The notes under the pieces: generated by a model
The model's input: only the letters and a program-made list of their open reading frames with translations
What the model was told of the DNA's origin: nothing
Database searches by the model: none
Program-made: the position numbers and the translations under genes
Part shown: piece after piece, positions 26,578 through 35,469 of the stretch
How positions within the stretch are numbered: the stretch's first letter is position 1
Layout: each line of letters begins with the position of its first letter
Source: Gorillibacterium timonense
GTDB lineage: Bacteria > Bacillota > Bacilli > Paenibacillales > NBRC-103111
DNA: 64,000 nt
Reading direction: 5' to 3'
NCBI RefSeq assembly: GCF_001457415.1
Contig: NZ_LN881724.1
Span: 496,001-560,000 of the forward strand

Positions 26578-27462
26578 ATGGCGACGGATATGCCGTCGGG
26601 GACGTTTGGTTTTCGTTTTACGTCCTCTGACCGTCTGGCGTTATGTAATTTATTCGCGGTTGGTCGGGATCGCGTGCAGGACCCGGCTTATCGATGGGAT
26701 GGAGAGACCCGAACGGACGGCCCTTTGCTGTTGTTCCAATATACGCTGGATGGTGAAGGGGTGTTTGAGAATGAGAGCGGGATCTACCGGATTGGGCCGG
26801 GGCAAGCGATTATGGCGCAAATTCCGGGTCCGCATCGGTACTACTTTCCAGAGGACGGAACCCACTGGTCATTCCTCTTTCTCTTGATGCGGCCCGACTT
26901 GATCCAGCCGAATTGGGAAGACTCGCTGCGGCGCTTGGGTGAAGCGCCATTCTTGCCCCATACGAGCTGTCCCATCCGTTTACTACAGCATATTTGGGAT
27001 GAAGCGCATGGAGCTCGGATCATAGAGCCGTACACGGCTTCCTCCTACGTGTATCAATTCGTATCTGAGCTATGCAGATATGCGTCGGCTCCGCAGGGGA
27101 ACAACCGCCTGTGGCCGGAGAAAATTCGTCTGGCCGTCGAATACATCGAGAGCCACTACTCCCGAATGATCAGCCTGGACCAGTTGTCGGAAAGACTCGG
27201 GCTGTCCAAATACCATTTGCTGAGGGTATTTACGGAGACGGTGGGGGTTTCGCCCAACCATTATCTGAACCGCGTCCGAATCGAAGCAGCGATGCGGCTT
27301 CTCCGGGAGACGGACTGGAGCGTAGAGAGGATTGCCGAGCAGGTCGGATATTCCGGTGGCAGTTATTTTATCAAAGTCTTTCGCAATTTGACTGGATTGA
27401 CACCAGGTAATTTCCGCTCGGGTGAAGGAACGTTGACGTACAGCCGGTTGTTCTTTGATTAG
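26578..27462 (+). CDS. AraC-family regulator with cupin sensor domain
   Basis: The 295-residue protein has an N-terminal cupin (about 20-120, with GIYRIGPGQAIMAQIPGPHRYYF) and a C-terminal AraC domain. The latter contains ISLDQLSERLGLSKYHLLRVF and VERIAEQVGYSGGSYFIKVF. This is the plan of sugar-responsive activators. The ATG at 26578 is chosen because GAAGGAG at 26561-26567 gives good spacing. The alpha-galactosidase gene 129 nt downstream is its probable target, with a galactoside as likely effector. Confidence 0.88.
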   Translation: MATDMPSGTFGFRFTSSDRLALCNLFAVGRDRVQDPAYRWDGETRTDGPLLLFQYTLDGEGVFENESGIYRIGPGQAIMAQIPGPHRYYFPEDGTHWSFLFLLMRPDLIQPNWEDSLRRLGEAPFLPHTSCPIRLLQHIWDEAHGARIIEPYTASSYVYQFVSELCRYASAPQGNNRLWPEKIRLAVEYIESHYSRMISLDQLSERLGLSKYHLLRVFTETVGVSPNHYLNRVRIEAAMRLLRETDWSVERIAEQVGYSGGSYFIKVFRNLTGLTPGNFRSGEGTLTYSRLFFD

Positions 27463-27591
27463 GCTTCGAAGAGCGACCGCAATATTTTGCTATCAGGGGT
27501 CCAAGATTACTATAGAATCGGTGTGTTATCAAAAGTAAGCTAAGGAAGGAGAGGATCCCTCCACATTTTCAGTCTACACAGGAGGTTCGAC

Positions 27592-28854
27592 ATGCAGCAT
27601 CATCACTTTGCTCCAACCCCTCCGATGGGATGGAACAGCTGGGATTGTTACGGAGCAGCCGTTACGGAAAAGGATGTCCGTGGAAACGCGGACTATATGG
27701 CGGAACATCTGAAGGATTATGGATGGGAATACGTCGTGGTTGATATTCAATGGTACGAGCCTGGGGCTGTTTCCCATGTTTATCGCCCATTCGTCCGGCT
27801 GGAGACCGACGGGTATTCCAGGCTGATTCCCGCCGTGAACCGTTTCCCTTCCGCCACTGGCGGGCAAGGGTTTAAGCCGCTTGCCGACTATGTGCACAGC
27901 CTTGGCTTGAAGTTTGGTATCCACATCATGCGCGGAATTCCCCGTCAAGCGGTTCATGACAATACACCCATCAAGGGAACGAATATAAAGGCGCGCGCCA
28001 TCGCCCATACATGCTCCTTCTGCGGATGGAATAGCGATATGTACGGGGTTGACGCTTCCAAAGAAGGCGCGTTCGACTATTATCGCTCCCTCATGGAACT
28101 GTATGCCGAATGGGGCGTCGATTATATCAAGGTTGACGATATCGCGGATTCCTGGCTGCACGGCGGACCGCATCTTGCCGAGATCGAGTTGATTCGCAAG
28201 GCGATTGACTCCATCGGCCGACCGATCGTGCTGAGCCTGTCGCCTGGACCAGCACCCGTCGGTCATGCTGATTTCTTTGATGCGAATGCCAATATGTGGA
28301 GGATAACCGATGATTTCTGGGATCAGTGGCCGCTCCTCCTGGACATGTTCGATCGCTGTGAAACCTGGCAAGGCCGTCCGAAACCTGGCAGTTGGCCGGA
28401 TTGTGATATGCTGCCGCTCGGCCGAATCGTCGACGGGATGACCAAGTTCACACACGATGAGCAGCTTACCTTAATGACGCTGTGGACGATCTTCCGCTCC
28501 CCGCTCATGTTCGGAGGGGATCTGCGCGATAACGACGAGTGGACGCTGTCGCTGCTTACGAACCGGGACGTTCTCGCGATGCACCGCGATAGCTCGGGCG
28601 CACGGAAGGTCATGCGGGCCGATGACCGGGTTGTCTGGGCAGCCGAGTGTGACAATGGCGAGCACTATGCCGCATTCTTCAATACCGGTGAGACCGAAAC
28701 GCAAGTATCCGTGTCCCTCGCCGACTTGGCGATCACCGGTCAAGCTCGCGTCAAGGAGCTCTGGACAGGTAAGGAGATCGGATGGCTCTCGGAATCGTTG
28801 TCCTCCACCATTCCTCCGCATGGAGCTGCTTTATTCCAGCTCATTTGCGAATGA
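27592..28854 (+). CDS. GH27 alpha-galactosidase, cytosolic
   Basis: The 420-residue enzyme has the GH27 start PTPPMGWNSWDCYGAAV and a TIM barrel with nucleophile Asp182 in YIKVDD and probable acid/base Asp241 in WRITDDFWD. A C-terminal beta-sandwich ends FQLICE. Members remove alpha-galactose, for example from galactomannan oligosaccharides, though some GH27 enzymes act on beta-arabinopyranosides. There is no signal peptide, so the substrate must be imported. CAGGAGG precedes the ATG. It is controlled by the preceding AraC gene by context. It complements the secreted mannanase and the GH130 enzymes. Confidence 0.88.
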   Translation: MQHHHFAPTPPMGWNSWDCYGAAVTEKDVRGNADYMAEHLKDYGWEYVVVDIQWYEPGAVSHVYRPFVRLETDGYSRLIPAVNRFPSATGGQGFKPLADYVHSLGLKFGIHIMRGIPRQAVHDNTPIKGTNIKARAIAHTCSFCGWNSDMYGVDASKEGAFDYYRSLMELYAEWGVDYIKVDDIADSWLHGGPHLAEIELIRKAIDSIGRPIVLSLSPGPAPVGHADFFDANANMWRITDDFWDQWPLLLDMFDRCETWQGRPKPGSWPDCDMLPLGRIVDGMTKFTHDEQLTLMTLWTIFRSPLMFGGDLRDNDEWTLSLLTNRDVLAMHRDSSGARKVMRADDRVVWAAECDNGEHYAAFFNTGETETQVSVSLADLAITGQARVKELWTGKEIGWLSESLSSTIPPHGAALFQLICE

Positions 28855-29118
28855 GTCGGAGAGAGAGATAAGAATCAGAGGGAATTTGAACCGGATGCTG
28901 GGAAGTGGAAAATATTGTGGATGCATTCGAGGTCATGCGAAACAACGGGCAAGAGCCGGAGTGCGACGAGGAGCTGTCGTATCGGGTAAAATGCTTGGAG
29001 GACGATATCCCGTAGTTTTGATAGGAACGAGTGATTGCTCTCGAAGAATTTACGGTAAACGCGAGATTTGAGAATTGACTTTGACATCTATCGAAAGCTG
29101 CTATTAAGATGGTGACTT
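28855..29118 (+). other. Gap with a 36-codon ORF and promoter-like relic
   Basis: From GTG 28905 to TAG 29013 there is a 36-codon frame reading ENIVDAFEVMRNNGQEPECD and on, which looks coding but which I do not recognise. After it, GTTTTGATAGGAACGAG (29016-29032) and a TTGACTTTGACATC stretch near 29074 resemble the MerR promoter region at 32241-32283. This may be a decayed duplicate of that region. Confidence 0.3.
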
Positions 29119-29120
29119 AT

Positions 29121-29177
29121 TAGGACTATACCAAGGAAGCCCGAAACAAAGGGGTTCACCGGTGTAGTCCTATTTTT
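29121..29177. terminator. Terminator hairpin
   Basis: TAGGACTATACC at 29121-29132 pairs with GGTGTAGTCCTA at 29161-29172 and is followed by five T. It may end the region downstream of the GH27 gene and the minus-strand kinase transcript. Confidence 0.65.
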
Positions 29178-29230
29178 CCTGAAAAGGGAATCTATCGTTA
29201 GAAGGGTTATTATACAGGAATAACAACCCT

Positions 29231-30502
29231 TTACGCAGTAGCCTGAAAGATAAACCAGCCATCCTTAACTGAAAACTGGAACACACCGCCATGCTTTTCC
29301 ACGATATGAGCCATGCTTTTTGTGCCAAAGCCATGCCCCTGTTCTTTTGAGACAGGCAGGCCTTGATGGAATATCGGTTCTGCCTGATAGCTGTTGCGAA
29401 TGTCAATGCACAGCTTCGTGTTCTTGGAATACACACGCAGCCGGATGATGCGTTTCCTGCGGTCAGGTAAACGTTTCGAAGCTTGTATAGCGTTTTCCAA
29501 AGCGTTTGACAAGAGCGAACAAAGCTCGGTATCGCTGAAAGGAAGTGAGTCAGGCAGCTTCGCATCTACCGCCAACAGGATTCCCGATTGTTTTGCTTTG
29601 GAGGCGAATGCGGACAAAATCAGATTGACGGTTTCGTTTTCGCAAAAGCGTACGGGTGTAATGGCATCCATGTCGGACTGGGCAGTTTGTAGATATTCTG
29701 TTAATGCCTCTATGCGTCCCTCGGATACCAGACCCTGCATAAGTGCAAAATGGTGGCGCATATCGTGGCGATAGGCAGCGGCATTCTGCTGCATTTGCCG
29801 CAGAGAGGCAAATTCCGTCTGCGCGTACCGGAATTGGATGTCCAGCATATCTCGCTCTCTTTGGGCTTTTGCTTGTTTTTGCGTTTCAGCGTAGTAAATG
29901 ATGACAAACACAAAATAGAAAATAGATATTGTGGAGGGCATGAACTGCACCGCCCATTTGGTGCCTCTGTAAAGCACATCTGTGTAGATGGTGGTAACGT
30001 AATCGAATGTATAGTAAAAAAGAGGTACCCCACCTAATAATAAGCAGGATTTATTGGATCTTTCCATAAGCTGCCGGACCGACCCGGCTACATATCTTTG
30101 CAGGAAATAATAGGACAGAAACACAGCCGCGATATAAAAAATGTGGTCTGCAAGGCTACTACCAAAGGCGGCTCCCGCAAGGAGACCGACCCAGCTTGGC
30201 GCTTGGCAGCACAGATAACCGGAAAGTACGCTGACGGCGGATATGAACCACGGACGCTTATAGTACAGGGTGAACATCAAGATCAGTGGCAGGTGAGTAA
30301 TCAGCGGATACAGCTTTGATGTCAAGTCCAAGCCAAGAAGCCACCAGCAGGCGGTTTGAATGATAAGAAAACATGCACAGAGGAAGACAAGGATAAGCCT
30401 GTTTTTCCGTGTGGGTTCAATTCCTGCAAAGAGAACTGACACTGCCACACCAAAGAGCAAAGAAAATCCGAATCGTATTAGTTCTATCCCTGTTAGTATC
30501 AT
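29231..30502 (-). CDS. AgrC/CitS-type sensor histidine kinase (GHKL)
   Basis: The 423-residue protein has about six membrane segments in residues 1-205. A cytosolic helical part follows with the phospho-acceptor region AYRHDMRHHF (His246), then a GHKL ATPase with LLSNALENAIQA (N box, about 331-341) and GHGFGTKSM (G box, 389-397). Such kinases often sense peptides in quorum-type circuits or cell-envelope stress and phosphorylate LytTR regulators. The regulator gene lies just upstream on the same strand. No AgrB or AgrD-like signal gene is visible nearby. Confidence 0.85.
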   Translation of the reverse strand: MILTGIELIRFGFSLLFGVAVSVLFAGIEPTRKNRLILVFLCACFLIIQTACWWLLGLDLTSKLYPLITHLPLILMFTLYYKRPWFISAVSVLSGYLCCQAPSWVGLLAGAAFGSSLADHIFYIAAVFLSYYFLQRYVAGSVRQLMERSNKSCLLLGGVPLFYYTFDYVTTIYTDVLYRGTKWAVQFMPSTISIFYFVFVIIYYAETQKQAKAQRERDMLDIQFRYAQTEFASLRQMQQNAAAYRHDMRHHFALMQGLVSEGRIEALTEYLQTAQSDMDAITPVRFCENETVNLILSAFASKAKQSGILLAVDAKLPDSLPFSDTELCSLLSNALENAIQASKRLPDRRKRIIRLRVYSKNTKLCIDIRNSYQAEPIFHQGLPVSKEQGHGFGTKSMAHIVEKHGGVFQFSVKDGWFIFQATA

Positions 30503-30526
30503 TCGAACGCAGCACCATCCATTCGC

Positions 30527-31258
30527 TTATACCCCTTCCATTTGATAAGCCAGATACTGCTGCTTAATCTCCCGCGCTTTGCCCTGTGCAACAGGGACGG
30601 AGGAAAGGGTCTGTAAGGTTATCTGATGATTTTCTATGGTATCCACATACTGCATATTCACAAGATAAGAGCGGTGGGGTTTGATAAAACACCCATAATT
30701 CAGAAGATTATCGCAGACAGAGGAAAAAGGTTCTGTGCATTCGATTACCTTGCCGGAGCGCAGGTGATACAGCACATTTCTGCCGATGACCTCGGCAAAA
30801 GCCAAATTGGAGATCAATATTTTTTGAATGCCTTCATTACTCTTTACGATAAACGCTTCCTTGTCTTTTTCCGCTTTGATCTGCTCCAGCATTTCGTCAA
30901 AGGTGAAGAACAGTTTTTCTTTTGAGATGGGCTTTAGTACATAGTTGATGGCTTTCACCGAATAGCTTTCCAAAGCATATTCGGGCGATGATGTAAAAAA
31001 TAAAATCGGCGCGGTTTTGTCGAAACCACGGATTTCCTTTGCGACATCAATGCCCATAAAGCCCGGCATAATAATATCAAGACAGTATATATCAAATCGC
31101 TTTCCTTTTTCTAAGGCCGAAACCAGCTCAAATCCGTTTGGAAAGACGGCGTATTCGCAGCTGAAATTTTTAGATGCTCTATATAGGTTTATGAGCTGTA
31201 CCATATTGGATAGCTCGTCAATATTGTCATCACAGACCGCGATCTGAAGCATAAGCAT
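30527..31258 (-). CDS. LytTR-family response regulator
   Basis: The 243-residue protein has a receiver domain with phospho-acceptor Asp61 in CLDIIMPG and Lys109 in VLKP. A LytTR DNA-binding domain follows (about 140-240, with KPHRSYLVNMQYVDTIE). This is the AgrA/ComE type. It is the first gene of an operon with the kinase gene, 24 nt apart. Targets are not evident; the divergently transcribed LemA gene is one candidate. Confidence 0.9.
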   Translation of the reverse strand: MLMLQIAVCDDNIDELSNMVQLINLYRASKNFSCEYAVFPNGFELVSALEKGKRFDIYCLDIIMPGFMGIDVAKEIRGFDKTAPILFFTSSPEYALESYSVKAINYVLKPISKEKLFFTFDEMLEQIKAEKDKEAFIVKSNEGIQKILISNLAFAEVIGRNVLYHLRSGKVIECTEPFSSVCDNLLNYGCFIKPHRSYLVNMQYVDTIENHQITLQTLSSVPVAQGKAREIKQQYLAYQMEGV

Positions 31259-31346
31259 TCCTCCCTTTCTCGATTTCTCAATTTCTTCAAGCTAAGTTAA
31301 ACATAATAATGAAATATCTGAAACTATATTTCATGTCGAAAATTGC

Positions 31347-31463
31347 ATGTTTCATGCAGCGGACGGTTTTTGTGAGGGGATTATTGATAGATTGAACTCA
31401 GGGAACGTTTCCGTCACAACTCCTGAGGCTCTGATCGATGAAGAGCTAATCCAAACCATGTAA
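31347..31463 (+). CDS. Short ORF before LemA gene, possible remnant
   Basis: A 38-codon frame beginning MFHAADGFCEGIIDRLN ends 16 nt before the LemA start. It has coding-like composition, but no ribosome binding site is visible before its ATG. It may be the 3' end of a deleted gene that once preceded the LemA gene in an operon. Confidence 0.3.
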   Translation: MFHAADGFCEGIIDRLNSGNVSVTTPEALIDEELIQTM

Positions 31464-31479
31464 CCGGAGGTGAAGTACC

Positions 31480-32010
31480 ATGCTGCCAACTTTCATCGCA
31501 ATCATCGCAATTATCGCAATTGCTGCGGTTTTTATGCTATGGGCAATCTCCACACAGCGCAAACTGGTCGTGCTTGATGAAAATATCAACAATGCCATGA
31601 GTCAGATCGGGGTGCAGCTATTCTGCCGCTTCGATGCTCTGACTGCTCTCTTAAATCTGACAAAGGGCTATGCTAAGTACGAAAGCGAAACGCTGATTGA
31701 AACGATCAACTCCAGACGAAGCGTGATTACGGCAAAATCCACGCCGGATGAAGTGCTGCGACAGGAAGGGGTTATTTCCGGAGCCTTGGGCAGGATTGCC
31801 CTGGTGACGGGGCAATACCCGGATGTAAAGACCGACCCAACGTATATCAAAGCCATGGACGCGGTGCAGACCTTTGAAAACATGGTGCGCACCAGCCGCC
31901 TTATTTACAACGACAGCGTGACCAAATTGAACCGTGAAATCCGATTGTTCCCGGTCTCCATGATTGCCGGGATGTTAGGCTTTCGGCAAAGAAAGTATCT
32001 TGTGGAGTAG
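31480..32010 (+). CDS. LemA-family protein
   Basis: The 176-residue protein has one N-terminal membrane segment (about 3-24) and the LemA helical domain. Recognisable parts are LVVLDENINNAMSQIGVQLFCRFDAL and YNDSVTKLNREIRLFPVSMIAGMLGF. LemA proteins are membrane-anchored with the helical domain exposed; their function is poorly known. GGAGGTG precedes the ATG. Confidence 0.9.
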   Translation: MLPTFIAIIAIIAIAAVFMLWAISTQRKLVVLDENINNAMSQIGVQLFCRFDALTALLNLTKGYAKYESETLIETINSRRSVITAKSTPDEVLRQEGVISGALGRIALVTGQYPDVKTDPTYIKAMDAVQTFENMVRTSRLIYNDSVTKLNREIRLFPVSMIAGMLGFRQRKYLVE

Positions 32011-32264
32011 GCCGGCAAGGGCGATATGCCAAGTTTATTATGAGGTGCCCTTTGCGAAAAAAATGAGCTGCCTGCTTCCTTTGTTATTTTCGAAGGATTG
32101 AGCCGCTGACAGATATATAATGAGAGAAGGGAACGGAATAGAAAAAAATGATGATGTAAAAATCGGTGATGCTCATTTGATTCCAGCACTATTGAAGATC
32201 CATTTGAATATGAGGAATGAGAGATTTCGTGTTTTGATAGGAACGAGAGATTGCTTGGGAAGTA

Positions 32265-32295
32265 TTGACTCTGACACCGTGTCGTCCATTATCCT
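32265..32295 (+). promoter_or_regulatory. MerR-type promoter with 19-bp spacer
   Basis: TTGACT (32265-32270) and TATCCT (32290-32295) are separated by 19 bp that contain GACACCGTGTC (32273-32283), a dyad. A long spacer with a central dyad is typical of promoters activated by MerR proteins through DNA untwisting. The MerR gene starts 27 nt downstream, so autoregulation is likely. The rest of the gap from 32011 shows no gene. Confidence 0.65.
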
Positions 32296-32321
32296 CGGGG
32301 AGAGAAGGGAGGAGCGAAGAG

Positions 32322-33320
32322 ATGGAACTGCAAACCATTAGCACGGTCTCCCAGCATTATGGGATCTCAACGCGCATGCTGCGCTATTACGAGCAGATCG
32401 GGCTGATTGAAAGTTTTCGAAAAGAGGATTATGCCTACCGCATGTATGATGAGAACGTCTTGAAGCGGCTGCAGCAGATCATTCTCCTTCGGAAGCTGCG
32501 TGTTCCCGTAAAGCAAATCGGCACAGTCTTGAACAATCCGAACGCGACGACTGCGATTGAGGTCTTTCAGCAAAATATGGAGGAACTCGATCAAGAAATT
32601 GCAGCTTTATCCACGATCCGAGCGATATTGAATCGGTTTGTTCAAGAATTGCAGACGAAGACGAATCAACCGTTCCGCCTGGAGGCATTGGATGATGCGA
32701 CTGTGCTTGAGCTGACAAGCTCCTTGTCCTTCTCGAAAAATCACCTCAAGGAGGACAAGACCATGGAGGATTTGAACAAAGCGACGGAAAAGGTAACCAA
32801 ACTGACCGATGTAAGGATTATCTATCTTCCGCCCATGACGATGGCGTCCAGTCATTATGTCGGGGAAGATTGCGAACGGCACGCGGGGCAAGCTCTGGAC
32901 CAATTCGTTCAAGAGACCGGATTGCTGACAATCAAGCCCGACATCCGGCATTTCGGCTTCAACAATCCCGTTCACCAGGGGGATCCCGGCGAGGCATCCG
33001 CCGGTTACGAAATGTGGATATCCATCCCGGAGGCGATGGAAGTACCAGCTCCCTTGAAGAAAATCCAATTTCATGGCGGGTTATATGCGGCGCACGCCAT
33101 CACCTTTGGGAACTTTGATCATTGGGGCTTGCTGTACGAGTGGGTGATGAACCACGATCAGTACACAAGCGATTGGGGCTCTTTGCGGTGTACCCCGCAT
33201 GTGGAGGGAATGGACTGGGCGTTGGAAGAACAGCTGAACTTTCTGACGAACAGCCAGAATCCCCATTTCGATAGCAACACCATGCAGTTGGACTTGTTGT
33301 TCCCGGTCAGGGAAAAATAA
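32322..33320 (+). CDS. MerR regulator with GyrI-like effector domain
   Basis: The 332-residue protein starts with a MerR winged helix (residues about 4-70: ISTVSQHYGISTRMLRYYEQIGLI). A coiled coil follows (about 80-115), and then a GyrI-like effector-binding domain (about 165-330, with MTMASSHYVG, EMWISIPE, YAAHAITFGNF). This is the BmrR plan of multidrug-sensing activators. The ATG at 32322 has GGGAGGAG upstream. No transporter gene follows, so its target is distant or is its own gene. Confidence 0.88.
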   Translation: MELQTISTVSQHYGISTRMLRYYEQIGLIESFRKEDYAYRMYDENVLKRLQQIILLRKLRVPVKQIGTVLNNPNATTAIEVFQQNMEELDQEIAALSTIRAILNRFVQELQTKTNQPFRLEALDDATVLELTSSLSFSKNHLKEDKTMEDLNKATEKVTKLTDVRIIYLPPMTMASSHYVGEDCERHAGQALDQFVQETGLLTIKPDIRHFGFNNPVHQGDPGEASAGYEMWISIPEAMEVPAPLKKIQFHGGLYAAHAITFGNFDHWGLLYEWVMNHDQYTSDWGSLRCTPHVEGMDWALEEQLNFLTNSQNPHFDSNTMQLDLLFPVREK

Positions 33321-33472
33321 GCAGATAGGAAAAGGGAGGCTGTCCGTGCTCCAGCCGCTGGTGGGGTCCTCTCCAGGATCAAGTCGCTGTTGGCTGCCGC
33401 TTTATGGCTTCGATCTTATGGGGTTGAAGACCTGGAAGAATGGATCATCATTCGTTTGTTTTAATGGCAGAG

Positions 33473-33509
33473 AACCCTCTCGTTAGCGACTTTAGCGAGA
33501 GGGTTTTTT
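33473..33509 (+). terminator. Rho-independent terminator
   Basis: AACCCTCTCG at 33473-33482 pairs with CGAGAGGGTT at 33496-33505, followed by a T run. The preceding stretch from 33321 holds no gene. Confidence 0.85.
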
Positions 33510-33550
33510 GGCTGTCGGAAAGGATGATGCCTTTTTTGCGCTAAGTTCGC

Positions 33551-33593
33551 TTTACATTTTATGCAAAGCATACTATACTACATTTGCAAAGCA
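33551..33593 (+). promoter_or_regulatory. Promoter and repeat operator of the XRE gene
   Basis: TTTACA (33551-33556), a 17-bp spacer and TATACT (33574-33579) make a good sigma-A promoter. TGCAAAGCA occurs at 33562-33570 within the spacer and again at 33585-33593 after the -10 box, 23 bp apart. These direct repeats are placed to let the XRE protein repress itself. Confidence 0.6.
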
Positions 33594-33620
33594 AACTGTA
33601 CTCATGAAGGGGGCGAACAT

Positions 33621-33827
33621 TTGAACACCCGCATACCCGAGCTGCGAAAAGCCAACAAGCTGTCGCAAGAAGAGTTGGCCCTGGCTGTTGGGGTCACCCG
33701 GCAAACCATCACATCCATCGAGACCGGCAAGTATACGGCATCGCTTGTTCTCGCTTATCGCATCGCTACATTTTTCAATCTGACAATTGAAGAGGTATTT
33801 GATTTTGATGGGGAGGAGACGTTCTAA
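33621..33827 (+). CDS. XRE-family helix-turn-helix regulator
   Basis: This 68-residue protein is a minimal Cro/CI-type repressor: ELRKANKLSQEELALAVGVTRQTITSIE is the helix-turn-helix, and the tail IEEVFDFD is typical of the YgzD-like group. The start is TTG at 33621 with AAGGGGG upstream. Its stop is 2 nt from the ATG of a small membrane protein, a pairing common in Bacillota. Confidence 0.88.
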   Translation: MNTRIPELRKANKLSQEELALAVGVTRQTITSIETGKYTASLVLAYRIATFFNLTIEEVFDFDGEETF

Positions 33828-33829
33828 CG

Positions 33830-34300
33830 ATGGAGACCTTTGTAAGACGGATTCGGTTTCGTGTGAAGGCATTTTCGATTCTGCTGGTTGTATCGATGCT
33901 CTTAACGGTATCCATTGCCGTATGGCAATATTCGGTCGGTGATGTGACCGGAACGGAGGGTATGGGGGATTTTTATAAGGGTCTGCTAAAAGGAATGCAG
34001 ATCGGTGTGTTTTTTGGGGTATTCGTCGCTATGTTGGGCTTCATCATCCAGTACGCCAAAGCCTTACGGAATGAAACCAGCATGAGAAAGCTCTATATAG
34101 AGGAAAATGATGAACGCAATCGCTTGATCCATTTCCAATCGATATCCGTTTCGTTTTACTTGATCATGGGCTGCGTTGCCCTGGCTGGCGGTATCGCGGT
34201 CTTCTTCCAAGCGGTTGTGGCTTTTACGCTATTCGCAGTGCTGTTGGTGATGGGGCTAACTCTGCTTCTTTCCTGGAGCTATTTCACGAAGCGTACTTGA
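33830..34300 (+). CDS. Four-helix membrane protein paired with XRE regulator
   Basis: The 156-residue protein has four predicted membrane segments (about 14-33, 58-78, 104-126 and 128-149) and a charged cytosolic loop (ALRNETSMRKLYIEENDERN) between the second and third. The EENDERN motif recurs in the DUF2178/DUF3169-like membrane partners of small XRE repressors. Function is unknown. It is translationally linked to the regulator gene, and a GGCCC/GGGCC hairpin without a T run (about 34321-34354) follows. Confidence 0.7.
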   Translation: METFVRRIRFRVKAFSILLVVSMLLTVSIAVWQYSVGDVTGTEGMGDFYKGLLKGMQIGVFFGVFVAMLGFIIQYAKALRNETSMRKLYIEENDERNRLIHFQSISVSFYLIMGCVALAGGIAVFFQAVVAFTLFAVLLVMGLTLLLSWSYFTKRT

Positions 34301-34359
34301 TGGCAAAGCAAGAATGCGCAAGGCCCCGTCCGTCCGCTTAGATGGATAGGGCCTTGTAT

Positions 34360-35469
34360 TCAGGTTTTCTCTTGCAAGTCTACCATCGTGTGAGCCGCTT
34401 CCTGGCCGTTGATAAGCAGGACGATCCGGTGAAGGCCGGGATAGTGCTTGCGGGTGGTAAGGTTAGCAAAGCTGTGCGTGCGCGTACCGGTAAGATGAGC
34501 TTTTCCCGATACGGTTCGGTCCGACAGCAGGAAGAGCTTGCGCGATGCCTTACCGCTCCCTTTGATAAAATCGATGCCATATTCAACGCGGATCTGGGTC
34601 GGTGCCTCCCGATCGATGTCCAGCGAATACTGCAGCTCGCAGCTGTCGCCCACACGAAGCTGTTCGGGTTGAACGGTTAGGATGGCACTTTGGACCAGTG
34701 ATTTGCCTGGTTCGGTCACCGTATAGCCGAAGAGCATCAAGGCCTCTGGAATCGCTTTGCGGATAAGGGTACGGCAGCCCTGCCGCAGAATCCAGTCCGT
34801 ATGTGGATGGTGGCCTATCCACTTTTGGGCGGTGGTCAAGACAACGTCGGGATGGTCCTTCGCGATGTCGTTCAAGTTATTGGCGACGCTTTTGCGGACG
34901 TAGAGAGAAGAGTCTGCTTTCAAACGCTCCAGCACGTCGAGCACCGGAGAAGGATCTTGTTTGAACAGCGGAAGCGAGATGCTCCAAGGCAGGCGCGGAC
35001 GACAGCCTTCGCTCGATAAACGCCGTACATGTTCATTGGGATGAAGCGACCACTCCAGCATCTGATTCATGACGCGCTCCGGATTCTTGAGTATAAAAGG
35101 GCGGATGGCGAACTCTGAAGAGGACCGCTGGGTGAACCTTTCTAAAGCGCGCATGGAAAGCTCCCAATGCTCCTCGCTCAGCCCATACGTGGAGACAAAA
35201 TCAGGAAAGAACAAATACGGGAACCCGCTGCACGACTCCTCGAGCGAAAATAAAACCTCCAATGCCTCCTCATAACGAGGGGGCAGCTGCTCGCCTAGGC
35301 TTTCGACAATCCGGTGCATGCGAGTCCGCAGCGGCATTTCGTCCCAGGGAGGCGTCAAGACAGCTTTTACAAATGCCTCGGCAGGAAAGCTTGGATAAGC
35401 GGCGCGCACCATTTCTCCAAAGTCGTGTATAAATTCGGTTGTATAGATATCCTTTAACGCATCGCTCAT
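34360..35469 (-). CDS. DNA alkylation repair protein (AlkD-like HEAT repeats)
   Basis: The 369-residue protein begins with a helical HEAT-like array as in AlkD glycosylases (WELSMRALERFTQRSSSEFAIRPF, then NEHVRRLSSEGCRPRLPW and SLYVRKSVANNLNDIAKDHPD). It continues with a C-terminal beta-rich part (about 265-369) not found in short AlkD. AlkD removes N3- and N7-alkyl purines. The ATG at 35469 is chosen for the GGAGG spacing; a TTG nine codons earlier lacks a binding site. Confidence 0.85.
   Translation of the reverse strand: MSDALKDIYTTEFIHDFGEMVRAAYPSFPAEAFVKAVLTPPWDEMPLRTRMHRIVESLGEQLPPRYEEALEVLFSLEESCSGFPYLFFPDFVSTYGLSEEHWELSMRALERFTQRSSSEFAIRPFILKNPERVMNQMLEWSLHPNEHVRRLSSEGCRPRLPWSISLPLFKQDPSPVLDVLERLKADSSLYVRKSVANNLNDIAKDHPDVVLTTAQKWIGHHPHTDWILRQGCRTLIRKAIPEALMLFGYTVTEPGKSLVQSAILTVQPEQLRVGDSCELQYSLDIDREAPTQIRVEYGIDFIKGSGKASRKLFLLSDRTVSGKAHLTGTRTHSFANLTTRKHYPGLHRIVLLINGQEAAHTMVDLQEKT

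Noticed and set aside
29170-29565. Minus-strand frame overlapping the kinase gene end
   Set aside because: It lies in another frame of the well-supported GHKL kinase and shows no domain.
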